Origin: Chrysiogenia bacterium
GTDB taxonomy: Bacteria; JAGRBM01
Direction of reading: 5' to 3'
Assembly (NCBI GenBank): GCA_020434085.1
Contig: JAGRBM010000418.1
Span: 1 to 11,874, forward strand
DNA: 11,874 bases
Position 1 is the stretch's first letter. Each line of letters begins with the position of its first letter. The position numbers and the translations under genes were made by a program. The notes beneath the pieces were generated by a model that saw only the letters and a list, made by a program, of their open reading frames with translations, made no database searches and was not told the origin of the DNA. Below, in pieces: positions 1 through 6,578 of this stretch.

Positions 1-36
1 AGTGCAGCTTTCCCCGCACTCGTCTACTCTCGGGGC

Positions 37-1509
37 ATGGCGAGCGAGGCAAGCAACCTTCAGTATGCAGTGCGCCCGCGCGTGCTGGCCCGCCACCTGG
101 GAACGGTGGCGATGATCCTGGCCGCGTTGCAGCTTGTACCCGGGACGGCGGCGCTTCTGCTGGGCGTCTTCGACGGGGCTGCGCGCTACGGCATGACGAG
201 CGCGGCGCTGCTGGCGTGCGGCTATGCCCTCTCGCGCATCGAGGCGCGCGCGCCCATTCAGCGAAACGAGGCGATGGTGCTTGCCGCCGCGGCCTTCGTG
301 CTTGCAGCGCTGGCCTCCACCTGGCCCATGGCCGCTCACGCCGGGCTCTCACCGCTCGATGCCTTTTTCGAGGCCGTCTCGGGCGTCACCACCACGGGAC
401 TCTCCACCGCTGCCGACGTGGAGTCGCGCCCGCGCTTGTGGCTCTTCAGCCGCGCGTGGCTCCAGTGGTGCGGCGGCCTGGGTGTCATGGTCTTTGCCGC
501 CGCCTTCGTGCTGCGCCCGGGCGTGGAGGCCAAGCGCCTCTCACTCTCCGAGGGCAGCGAGGCCGACGACCTTGCCGGTGGCACGCGGGCCCGCTCGCGC
601 CGCATTCTCCAGGTCTACTGCGCGCTCACCGGTGCGGGTATTCTCCTGATGCTGGTGCTCGGGGCGAGCTTCTTCGATGCCATCGTCTACACCTTTGCCG
701 CCATCAGCACCGGCGGCTTCGCCCCCCACAACAGCAGCCTCTCGGGCCTGGGCGGCATTCCCCTGCAGGCGGCCGTCACCCTGCTGTGCGTGGCGGGCTC
801 AACCCCGGTGCCTTTTCTCAACAAGCTCAGCCGTCGCAGCCTGCGCGACACGGTCGCCGATCTGCAGGTGCGCGCCCTGCTTATCCTCGCGCTGGCCCTG
901 ACCGGCGTGCTGACTTTGAGCCTGGCTCTTCAGGGCGGCATGGGCTGGGGCGCAGCGATCCACCACGGGGCGATGCAGGCTTTCTCCGCCCAGTCGACGG
1001 CGGGTTTTTCTTCCATGTCGCTGGCGGAGTTCCCGGCGCTCTCGAAGCTTGCGATCATCTTCGCCATGCTCGTCGGCGGCGGCGTGGGCTCGACCGCCGG
1101 CGGGTTCAAGATCCTGCGCCTTCTCATTGCGCTCAAGCTCCTGCAGTTGCTCATTCGCCGGAGCGCCCTGCCCGCCCACGCCGTGCTCGAACCCCAGCTC
1201 GGCGGGCGCCGCCTGGGCGACCCCGAGATAGAGGAAGCCCTGCTCCTCATCGGCCTGTTCGTAGGTGCGGTCTTGCTCTCCTGGCTGGCCTTTCTGGCTT
1301 ACGGCTACGACCCGCTCGACTCGCTCTTTGAAGTGGCCTCGGCCACCGGCACGGTCGGGCTCTCGGTCGGACTGACCGGCACGGATCTTCCCGCCACCCT
1401 CAAGAGCGTGCTTTGCGCCGATATGTTGCTCGGAAGACTGGAGATCGTCGTCTGGCTGGTTACACTCTACCCCGGAACCTGGATCGGGAGGCGCACGCAA
1501 GGCACATGA
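37..1509 (+). CDS. trkH: TrkH/KtrB-family potassium uptake channel subunit
   Basis: This is the inner-membrane, ion-conducting subunit of a Trk/Ktr potassium uptake system. The 490 residues are close to the family length and are strongly hydrophobic throughout. All four pore-loop filter regions are visible: VTTTGLS around residues 118-123, STGGFA around 224-229, STAGFS around 320-325 and GTVGLS around 438-443. Their filter glycines are G121, G226, G323 and G441, the spacing expected of TrkH. The stretch GGGVGSTAGGFK (about 347-358) fits the intramembrane gating loop that follows the third pore helix. The ATG at 37 follows only a weak GGGGC, so the start is less certain than the fold. The stop overlaps the start of the RCK gene by four bases (ATGA), so the two subunits are probably translated together. 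The family uses K+ and sometimes Na+; nothing here separates the two. Confidence 0.93.
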   Translation: MASEASNLQYAVRPRVLARHLGTVAMILAALQLVPGTAALLLGVFDGAARYGMTSAALLACGYALSRIEARAPIQRNEAMVLAAAAFVLAALASTWPMAAHAGLSPLDAFFEAVSGVTTTGLSTAADVESRPRLWLFSRAWLQWCGGLGVMVFAAAFVLRPGVEAKRLSLSEGSEADDLAGGTRARSRRILQVYCALTGAGILLMLVLGASFFDAIVYTFAAISTGGFAPHNSSLSGLGGIPLQAAVTLLCVAGSTPVPFLNKLSRRSLRDTVADLQVRALLILALALTGVLTLSLALQGGMGWGAAIHHGAMQAFSAQSTAGFSSMSLAEFPALSKLAIIFAMLVGGGVGSTAGGFKILRLLIALKLLQLLIRRSALPAHAVLEPQLGGRRLGDPEIEEALLLIGLFVGAVLLSWLAFLAYGYDPLDSLFEVASATGTVGLSVGLTGTDLPATLKSVLCADMLLGRLEIVVWLVTLYPGTWIGRRTQGT

Positions 1510-2174
1510 GAGTCGTCATCGTCGGTGGCAGTGAAGTAGCGGTTGAAACGGCGGGCCTGCTCACGCGGCGCGGGCACGAGGTCGTCGTTATCGATTCCAA
1601 TCGCGAGCGCATCGACGAGCTCTCACAGGTGCTCGACTGCAGCTTTCTCCATGGCGACGGCAGCAAGCCCGCCGTCCTGCGCGAGGCCGCGCCCGATCTC
1701 ACCCACGTGCTGTTCTGTCTGACCGACCAGGACCAGGCCAACATCATCGCCAGCCTGGTGGGCCGCCAGCTTGGATTCTCGCGCGTGGTTACCCGCATTC
1801 ACGACAAGGAATACGAATCCATCTGCGTGGAACTTGGACTCGACGAGGTCATCGTCCCCTCACAGACCATCGGTCGCTACCTGGCCGACATGGCCGAGGG
1901 CGCGCGTGTGATGGAGCTCTCCAGCGCGCTGCGCGGCGAGGGGCGTTTGTTTGCGTTCGTTGCGAAAGATACTGATGCGGTGGCCATCACCGACCTGGCA
2001 CTCCCCAAGGGAACGCGGGTCATGTGTTACTACCGCAACGACGAATTCTGCATGCCCGACGGGGAGACGGCCTTTCACGAAGGCGACGAGATCATCCTCG
2101 TCACCACGGCAGCCAGCCTGCCCGAACTGCGCGAGCGCTGGAGCCCGGTGCAGCGAAGCAACGGGAAATCCTGA
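1506..2174 (+). CDS. trkA: TrkA-family RCK regulatory subunit of the potassium channel
   Basis: This is the cytoplasmic gating subunit that would form a ring under TrkH and sense nucleotides. The start is the ATG at 1506, inside the ATGA overlap with trkH. The longer open frame begins within trkH and is unlikely to be used. The 222-residue product has one RCK-N Rossmann domain (about 1-115) and one RCK-C domain (about 135-215). It is thus the single-unit KtrA-like form, not the duplicated TrkA of about 458 residues found in E. coli. Strand 1 reads VVIVGGSEVA, so the usual GxGxxG is changed to GGSEVA. D30 at the end of strand 2 (VVVID) keeps the acid that normally binds the NAD(H) ribose. The gene ends 12 bases before the converging CopD-like gene. 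An equally valid name is KtrA. Confidence 0.9.
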   Translation: MRVVIVGGSEVAVETAGLLTRRGHEVVVIDSNRERIDELSQVLDCSFLHGDGSKPAVLREAAPDLTHVLFCLTDQDQANIIASLVGRQLGFSRVVTRIHDKEYESICVELGLDEVIVPSQTIGRYLADMAEGARVMELSSALRGEGRLFAFVAKDTDAVAITDLALPKGTRVMCYYRNDEFCMPDGETAFHEGDEIILVTTAASLPELRERWSPVQRSNGKS

Positions 2175-2186
2175 ACGCCCGTCGCG

Positions 2187-2690
2187 CTACCATACGCCCC
2201 CACGCACCAGCCGGACCGCAACCAGCACAATCATCAGGGTAATGAGCACGCTGATCCGCCCCAGGCGGGCTGCGGCGCGCCGTGCCGCCATGGTCTTTTC
2301 TCCCGCAACATCCTGTTCCCACAGCCGGGTTGCACGCGGGCCAACGACAAAATCATGCAGGCCGTTGAGCGTCAGAAGAAAGAGAATCAGAGCCAGCTTG
2401 ATTGCCAACAGCGTGCCGAATCCGCTGGCCCAGAAATCCATGGAAGTGAGGTCACCCGGGCCCACACCGCGATAGTGCAGGCACCCGCCACCGCTGAGCA
2501 GAAGCAGGGCAAAACAGACCCATGAAACAATACGGAAGCGGCCGCCGGTTTGTCGGATCAGGGAGAGCGCGTGGCCGGCGAACTCCGGGGTTCTGCCGAG
2601 AGGGATCAGGACTAGCAGGTAAAAGGCTTGCCCGCCGACCCATACGCTTGCGACAAGGATGTGAACCCACACAAGGAGGAGATACATCAT
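2187..2690 (-). CDS. CopD-family integral membrane protein
   Basis: This is a small inner-membrane protein of 167 residues with four predicted helices (about 2-30, 52-70, 88-112 and 143-161). The opening LVWVHILVASVWVGG and the later LNGLHDFVVGPRA are typical of CopD-like proteins, which are linked to copper handling or to heme-containing membrane carriers. H10, H72 and H112 are possible metal or heme ligands. I chose the double ATG at 2690/2687 because the first helix starts there. The frame extends to a TTG at 2780 that forms a TTGA overlap with the hemerythrin stop, but the extra 30 residues are polar and unlike the family. No clear ribosome site precedes 2690. It is the last gene of the nirK operon. 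A role in supplying copper to NirK and the multicopper oxidase is attractive but inferred. It could also be a general membrane protein of similar fold. Confidence 0.72.
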   Translation of the reverse strand: MMYLLLVWVHILVASVWVGGQAFYLLVLIPLGRTPEFAGHALSLIRQTGGRFRIVSWVCFALLLLSGGGCLHYRGVGPGDLTSMDFWASGFGTLLAIKLALILFLLTLNGLHDFVVGPRATRLWEQDVAGEKTMAARRAAARLGRISVLITLMIVLVAVRLVRGGVW

Positions 2691-2776
2691 GCGCCCACTG
2701 CATCCGACGACGTGAAGGGAACGCCGACGACCGCTTCCGAACTCAACTTCACAGAACAGACAATCACGTGAGATTC

Positions 2777-3226
2777 TCAATCAATCGCGACACTGCGCCG
2801 TCTGGACCAGGCGACCCCCAGTTGTCCAAGTTGCTGGTCCCCAATGAACTGCTGCGCCAGGTGGAAGAGCACGTGCTCTTCTTTCTGAAAGTGCTCGCGC
2901 GTGATTGCGAGCAGCTCCCGCACGATGGCACGATGTTGTTCCAGTGAATCGCTGCGACGCGCCTGATCCAGCAGCTTGTCGATCTGATTGTGCTCGAAGC
3001 GCATCCGTGCGATTGGCCCGTTCGGCCCCATCAACGATTCGAGGGTTGAGAACAGCAATTCATCCTCGACCTGCGCATGCACGCTCAATGCATTTCCAAT
3101 GACGTCACCGATTTCGCGCAATCGCCCCAGCTCCGACATCGAGTCGACTGACTTTTCCCACAGGTCGAAAAGACCGTGAAACACACCATGTTCGCCCCTC
3201 AGCGCGTCAATCACTGTGATTCCCAT
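2777..3226 (-). CDS. Hemerythrin (HHE) domain protein
   Basis: This is a 149-residue, cytoplasmic, all-helical protein of the hemerythrin/HHE cation-binding family. Such proteins hold a di-iron centre that binds O2 or reacts with NO. Candidate ligands follow the four-helix pattern: H13 in EHGVFH, H50 and E54 in HAQVEDELLF, H79 in EHNQID, and H112 with E116 in EHFQKEEHVLF. There is no signal peptide and no N-terminal ScdA-type domain, so it is not a full YtfE/RIC repair protein. The ATG at 3226 has GGGAG about seven bases upstream; the frame reaches further up only by overlapping the multicopper oxidase. It lies 34 bases after that gene, on the same strand and probably the same message. HHE proteins such as YtfE belong to known NsrR regulons, so a role in NO or oxygen binding or in iron protection fits, but it is inferred from context. 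Confidence 0.85.
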   Translation of the reverse strand: MGITVIDALRGEHGVFHGLFDLWEKSVDSMSELGRLREIGDVIGNALSVHAQVEDELLFSTLESLMGPNGPIARMRFEHNQIDKLLDQARRSDSLEQHRAIVRELLAITREHFQKEEHVLFHLAQQFIGDQQLGQLGVAWSRRRSVAID

Positions 3227-3260
3227 TGCTCGCTCCCGCCCCTGCATTGCGCTTACCGGG

Positions 3261-4319
3261 CTAACGCTGCGATTTCTTGCGGCGCCTGGGCTTCTTTTCG
3301 GCGATCGGCGCCTTCCCCTTGAAGGCTTCATTGTTGAAGAGCCCGTAACCCTTTTTCATGGTCTCGGACATGTAAAAATCCGGATTGCGCTGTTTATTCT
3401 TCCAGACGTACCAGTCCGGCTGTTCGAGCCCTTCGTACTCGACTACCAGCACCGACCCGCCCGGGGCTTTTCCGTTGTTGGAGACGTGATGTTCGATGTG
3501 ATCGTGCGTGATCCACAGCCCTGGATTGTTCATTTCAACAATCCCGTCAATTCGCTCGCCGGGCAGCAGCGGAATCACGTCGGCGTAATAGGGGCTCTCG
3601 AGTGGCAGACCATCCTTGTGGGTGACCAGCACATCGTGCCCATGCAGGTGGAATGCCACTTCAGAGCTCACGCTAAAGAGGCGTAGTCGCAGCACGTCGC
3701 CCTTTTTGACCGTCAGCGGCTGAGTCGTGGGAAAGGCTTTGCCATTGATTGAGAAATAATCGATGCCTTCGGTCGGATGGCCGCCCTTGCCGTAAACGCC
3801 GGCGACCTCCGAGTTCCACCCCGAAAACATCAGAATGGCTTCCTTGGTCACGCGCTTCTCGATTTCCGCGGGCTCCTTGGGATCGATGATGATCGGTCCC
3901 CACATGCCGCGGATACCGACGTGCTCGGGAACATTGACATGACAGTGGTACCACAGGCTCCCGGGTTTTTCGGCGACAAAGCTGTAGGTGAAGCTCTCTC
4001 CAGGGTTGATGGCCTTCTGGGTGATGTCGGGTACGCCGTCGTTCTTCCAGTTGTTTGTCATGTACTGACCGTGCCAGTGAATCGTGTGGGCCAGGGTGGT
4101 CATGTTGGTCAGTTTGACCTCGACGTGGTCACCCTGCTTCACATGAATCAGGGGCCCGGGCACCTGCCCGTTGTAGGCCCAGACCTTGGCCGTCAGACCG
4201 GGTGCGACTTCCAGGTCGACTTCCTCGATCGTCATCTCGAAGTGTCGGTCCTCCGCACGCGAGATCGACGGCACGAGCACGAGCGCGCCGAGAAAAATTG
4301 CAAGCATCAGGCGTCGCAT
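3261..4319 (-). CDS. Two-domain multicopper oxidase, type C (NcgA-like)
   Basis: This is a periplasmic blue copper oxidase of 352 residues with a Sec signal peptide (cleavage after SRA, about residue 22). Domain 1 carries a complete type 1 site: H78, C126, H133 and M139 in the HCHVNVPEHVGIRGM segment. The trinuclear site is complete: HWH (81-83) and HCH (125-127) in domain 1, HLH (224-226) and HDH (272-274) in domain 2. The HCH cysteine equivalent in domain 2 is aspartate D273, so domain 2 has no type 1 copper. That arrangement defines type C two-domain oxidases, known from Nitrosomonas europaea. Four-electron O2 reduction is expected; the donor could be a phenol, a metal ion such as Fe2+ or Cu+, or the adjacent cytochromes. 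The protein ends in a very basic tail (KKPRRRKK). The ATG at 4319 overlaps the cytochrome stop by one base. A GTG at 4322 is also possible, since GGAG at 4330-4333 suits either. Confidence 0.9.
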   Translation of the reverse strand: MRRLMLAIFLGALVLVPSISRAEDRHFEMTIEEVDLEVAPGLTAKVWAYNGQVPGPLIHVKQGDHVEVKLTNMTTLAHTIHWHGQYMTNNWKNDGVPDITQKAINPGESFTYSFVAEKPGSLWYHCHVNVPEHVGIRGMWGPIIIDPKEPAEIEKRVTKEAILMFSGWNSEVAGVYGKGGHPTEGIDYFSINGKAFPTTQPLTVKKGDVLRLRLFSVSSEVAFHLHGHDVLVTHKDGLPLESPYYADVIPLLPGERIDGIVEMNNPGLWITHDHIEHHVSNNGKAPGGSVLVVEYEGLEQPDWYVWKNKQRNPDFYMSETMKKGYGLFNNEAFKGKAPIAEKKPRRRKKSQR

Positions 4320-4690
4320 CACTTGTTGTCTCCTTTTTTGCAGCAGAGCTCCCGCAGGTATTTCACCAGCGCGTGGATTTCTTCATCAGAGAGATTTCCA
4401 TCCCAGTTGGGCATGAGAATCGACTTGTTGACGGCCTTGCCACCAAACTTGATGGCTTTGAACAGCTCGGCATCGGTGCGTGCCGACATTTCTGCCGTAT
4501 CGGTGTGGTCACGCGGCGCAACATCCATGTCGTAGGAATTGACGCCGAAACTGTCACCGTGGAGGCCATGGCACTGGGCGCAGTAAAGCCGGTAGAGCTT
4601 CACGCCGTCATGTTTCTCCCCCGCTGATGCACGCCCCGGCAGCATCAGCGCCGCCACAGCAAGGAAGAGCAGGAGTGCGAGTTTCTTCAT
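4319..4690 (-). CDS. Monoheme c-type cytochrome (NcgC-like)
   Basis: This is a small periplasmic class I cytochrome c of 123 residues. A Sec signal peptide ends at ASA (about residue 23). The heme-binding site is CAQCH (C37, C40, H41), and M93 in ILMPNWDG is the likely sixth ligand. The C-terminal helix SDEEIHALVKYLREL is typical of the family. The protein ends with an adjacent Cys pair (C116, C117), unusual for a periplasmic cytochrome. The ATG at 4690 overlaps the upstream cytochrome stop (ATGA) and has GGAGG seven bases ahead, so the start is firm. It sits between the diheme cytochrome and the multicopper oxidase, and probably passes electrons to NirK or to the oxidase. In the N. europaea ncgABC-nirK cluster a monoheme cytochrome has the same neighbours. 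The direction of electron flow is not visible from sequence. Confidence 0.9.
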   Translation of the reverse strand: MKKLALLLFLAVAALMLPGRASAGEKHDGVKLYRLYCAQCHGLHGDSFGVNSYDMDVAPRDHTDTAEMSARTDAELFKAIKFGGKAVNKSILMPNWDGNLSDEEIHALVKYLRELCCKKGDNK

Positions 4691-5400
4691 TTCTGTTCCT
4701 CCGCGATCATCTTGAGGTAGTTCACCAGTTTGTTGATCCCTTCGTCGGGAAGATGCCGGTTGGGCATCAGCGAGCGTGGCTCCCAGAGCGTCGGATTGCG
4801 CGTGTAAGAAATCATGTACTCGGGCTGCAGCCGCTCGAACGCGGTATAGAGTTCGGGTCCGGAAACGCCGCCAAAGTCGGGCGCGTCACGATGACATGCG
4901 GCGCAGCCTTTGAAGCTTCGAAAATCTTTTTCGGCCAGCACGCGCATCAGCTTCCCGGGCTTGAACTCTTCCTTGTCCGTTCGTTCCGGAAAGGGTCGCA
5001 GCGTCATCAGGTAATCGGCAACCTCTTCGGCCTCTTCCCTACCGAGCGGGGCATGAGCCGACAGCTTTGTATCAACAATTTCATCGCCGTCATCTGTCAC
5101 CTCGGTCGCGTTGGCGAAGAACACGCCGCCTGGAGTGATGCGCTCGGGCTTTTGCAGCCACTTTTTGAGCCACTCTGCCCGGTATTTCTGCCCCGCGTAA
5201 TAGAGCGGAGGTCCCTTGCGGTTCATGCGCTCGTCGATGGTGAGAAATTCGTCATCCGGTTTCTTCACTGCATGGCATTCAGCACAGGACTTGAGAACAA
5301 TTTGCTCACCGGTATCGCCGGCTTGCGCGGGGCCCGCCGGGAGCACCAACGCGCCGAGCAGAAGACACACCAATCCCGTCAATGTCGGATGTTTCCACAT
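4687..5400 (-). CDS. Diheme c-type cytochrome (NcgB-like)
   Basis: This is a periplasmic diheme cytochrome c of 237 residues. The signal peptide ends at AQA (about residue 27). The heme sites are CAECH (C39, C42, H43) and CAACH (C166, C169, H170), each in its own cytochrome domain. The second domain has M212 in SLMPN as a clear sixth ligand. The first has KYRAEWLKKWLQKP, a common helix of these proteins, but where a Met-Pro is expected it reads SAHAPL, so H116 may be the ligand. I chose the ATG at 5400 because GGAG (5410-5413) lies nine bases ahead; an ATG at 5407-5409 abuts that GGAG and is too close. The gene follows nirK by 12 bases and overlaps the next cytochrome by four. An electron-carrier role with NirK or the oxidase is inferred from neighbours. 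Confidence 0.9.
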   Translation of the reverse strand: MWKHPTLTGLVCLLLGALVLPAGPAQAGDTGEQIVLKSCAECHAVKKPDDEFLTIDERMNRKGPPLYYAGQKYRAEWLKKWLQKPERITPGGVFFANATEVTDDGDEIVDTKLSAHAPLGREEAEEVADYLMTLRPFPERTDKEEFKPGKLMRVLAEKDFRSFKGCAACHRDAPDFGGVSGPELYTAFERLQPEYMISYTRNPTLWEPRSLMPNRHLPDEGINKLVNYLKMIAEEQK

Positions 5401-5412
5401 TGCAGGCATCTC

Positions 5413-6393
5413 CTATCGAAGAATCAGGTTGCCGTTGCGCCCCTTTTCGGGATCCGCTTCGTCGTTGTTGAGGATGACCGTGATGGCACCGTTGAGCGCG
5501 TGCTTCATCTGGTGGTCCACGATCGCATTGTTCGTGGCACGATCAGCCGGGCTCACAAGATCGACCGTCAGGCCATGCGCCGCGGGAATATTCACTGTCT
5601 GCATTCCATAGAGAATGTTCTTGGGGTTGCCATTTTCCCAGACGCGGTCCCAGATTCCGGCAATGGGATGCAGCGCCACCGATTCATTGATCTGGGCATT
5701 CACGTAGTAGAGGCGAACGCGCTCACCGGGTTTCGATTCGAGCGCTACGGACGCGTTGGCATCGTGAACCGGATCGTAGTGGAAGAGCTTACCGTTGATC
5801 AGTGCGCCGACCCACTTCTCGTTGTTTTTGCGCTCCTCGGCGCTGCTTCCATCGGCGAAGAGATCGCCCTGCACGATGATGTATTCACGATCGGGCTTGG
5901 GGTAGTCCGCGCTATAGCCCTCACGCGGATCAACGATGATGACACCGTACATCCCGCGCGAGATATGCTCCGCCATGGAACTGGCGCCGCAGTGATAAAT
6001 AAAGACGCCGGGATAGTCGGCACGGAACTGAAAGTTCTTCGAGTCACCGGGTTTTACCTCGGCAAACTCGTTGAGCACATCGACGCGGGCGGCATGGAAG
6101 TCCATCGAGTGGCTCTGCTTGTTGGATGGGTCATTGTTCAGGGTGAAGTCGACCAGATCGCCCTGGCGAACACGCACCAGCGGCCCCGGAATGGTGCCAC
6201 CGAAGGTCCACATTCGCTGGGTATTGCCGGCATTGTCGACCGCCAGCGAGAGTTCTTTGACCGTGATCTCGACTTTTTGGACCGTTGCCTCACCGGCGCC
6301 CTTCGCAAACGAGCCCGCACAACCTGCAAGGATTCCAGCGATCAGAACTACCGCCACTCCCGATGGAATAGATTTCTTCAGTATTTTCAGCAT
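5413..6393 (-). CDS. nirK: Copper-containing nitrite reductase, lipoprotein form
   Basis: This enzyme reduces nitrite to nitric oxide in the periplasm. The 326 residues form two cupredoxin domains. The type 1 copper ligands are H95, C135, H143 and M148, in HSMDFH and YHCGASSMAEHISRGM. The type 2 ligands are H100, H134 and H294 (VDHQMKHALNGA). Both catalytic residues of NirK are present: D98, and H242 in ALHPIAGIWDRVWENG. There are no HWHG or HCH trinuclear motifs, so it is not a laccase. The N-terminus ends in a lipobox, LAGC with C25, so the mature protein should be lipid-anchored, as Neisseria AniA is. The ATG at 6393 has GGGGAG six bases ahead. The longer frame up to 6465 runs through the operators and promoter and is rejected. 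It is the first gene of its operon and lies under a promoter covered by two NsrR boxes. Confidence 0.92.
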   Translation of the reverse strand: MLKILKKSIPSGVAVVLIAGILAGCAGSFAKGAGEATVQKVEITVKELSLAVDNAGNTQRMWTFGGTIPGPLVRVRQGDLVDFTLNNDPSNKQSHSMDFHAARVDVLNEFAEVKPGDSKNFQFRADYPGVFIYHCGASSMAEHISRGMYGVIIVDPREGYSADYPKPDREYIIVQGDLFADGSSAEERKNNEKWVGALINGKLFHYDPVHDANASVALESKPGERVRLYYVNAQINESVALHPIAGIWDRVWENGNPKNILYGMQTVNIPAAHGLTVDLVSPADRATNNAIVDHQMKHALNGAITVILNNDEADPEKGRNGNLILR

Positions 6394-6418
6394 GTTTCGC
6401 TCCCCTGTTGCATCATGT

Positions 6419-6441
6419 AAGATGTATTTGAAATGCATATT
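6419..6441. promoter_or_regulatory. NsrR-type operator 1 (over the nirK -10)
   Basis: This is an 11-1-11 inverted repeat with left half AAGATGTATTT, centre G at 6430 and right half AAATGCATATT. The two halves agree at 9 of 11 positions. The pattern closely follows the known NsrR consensus, which has ATGCATTT half-sites facing each other around one base. It covers the nirK -10 element and the predicted transcription start, so bound NsrR should block RNA polymerase. Confidence 0.8.
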
Positions 6442-6465
6442 ATTGGATAGAATGATGCATTTCAA
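6437..6465 (-). promoter_or_regulatory. Predicted sigma-70-type promoter of the nirK operon
   Basis: On the minus strand a -35 element TTGAAA (6465-6460) is followed by 17 bases and a -10 element TAATAT (6442-6437). Five of six and four of six bases match the consensus. Transcription would start near 6430, leaving a leader of roughly 37 bases with a good ribosome site before the nirK ATG at 6393. Each element is overlapped by an NsrR-type inverted repeat, which explains how repression would work. Confidence 0.65.
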
Positions 6466-6474
6466 CTACATTTT
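6452..6474. promoter_or_regulatory. NsrR-type operator 2 (over the nirK -35)
   Basis: This is a second 11-1-11 inverted repeat with left half ATGATGCATTT, centre C at 6463 and right half AACTACATTTT. The halves agree at 7 of 11 positions, so it is weaker than operator 1. The centres are 33 bases apart, close to three helical turns, which puts both sites on one face of the DNA. It covers the nirK -35 element, and a possible nsrR -10 (TAGAAT, 6448-6453) partly overlaps it, so NsrR may also control its own gene. Confidence 0.68.
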
Positions 6475-6565
6475 ATCTGTCCGGGCCACTCTATGGTCAT
6501 CCCGTGCATACTGCGCGTACGGAAGCCGCCTGAGTGTGCTCACAGGATTCTGGAGACGCGGCTGC

Positions 6566-6572
6566 AGGAGAG
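6566..6572 (+). promoter_or_regulatory. Ribosome binding site that sets the nsrR GTG start
   Basis: AGGAGAG lies eight bases before the GTG at 6579. This site, with the fit of the protein N-terminus to the Rrf2 family, selects that GTG over the in-frame GTG at 6534, which lacks such a site. Confidence 0.7.
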
Positions 6573-6578
6573 TTCCCC

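Noticed and set aside
216-1331. Second plus-strand frame of 371 codons inside trkH
   Set aside because: Its translation is Arg, His and Pro rich and fills the frame of an evident TrkH, so it is a shadow.
2175-2186. Terminator between the converging trkA and CopD-like genes
   Set aside because: Only 12 bases separate the stops and I see no stem with a T-run there.
2691-2780. TTG start for the CopD-like gene with a TTGA overlap to the hemerythrin stop
   Set aside because: The overlap looks tidy, but the 30 added residues are polar and precede a first helix that normally opens these proteins. I keep it only as an alternative.
3261-4319. The multicopper oxidase as a second nitrite reductase
   Set aside because: It has all eight trinuclear-site histidines, which NirK lacks, so it is an oxidase of the laccase type.
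4627-6420. Long plus-strand frame of 597 codons opposite nirK and the cytochromes
   Set aside because: It is antisense to three genes with clear motifs, has no recognisable domain, and reflects GC-rich third positions of the real genes.
6394-6465. N-terminal extension of NirK to the start of its open frame
   Set aside because: It would translate the NsrR boxes and promoter. The ATG at 6393 has a strong ribosome site and begins a normal lipoprotein signal.
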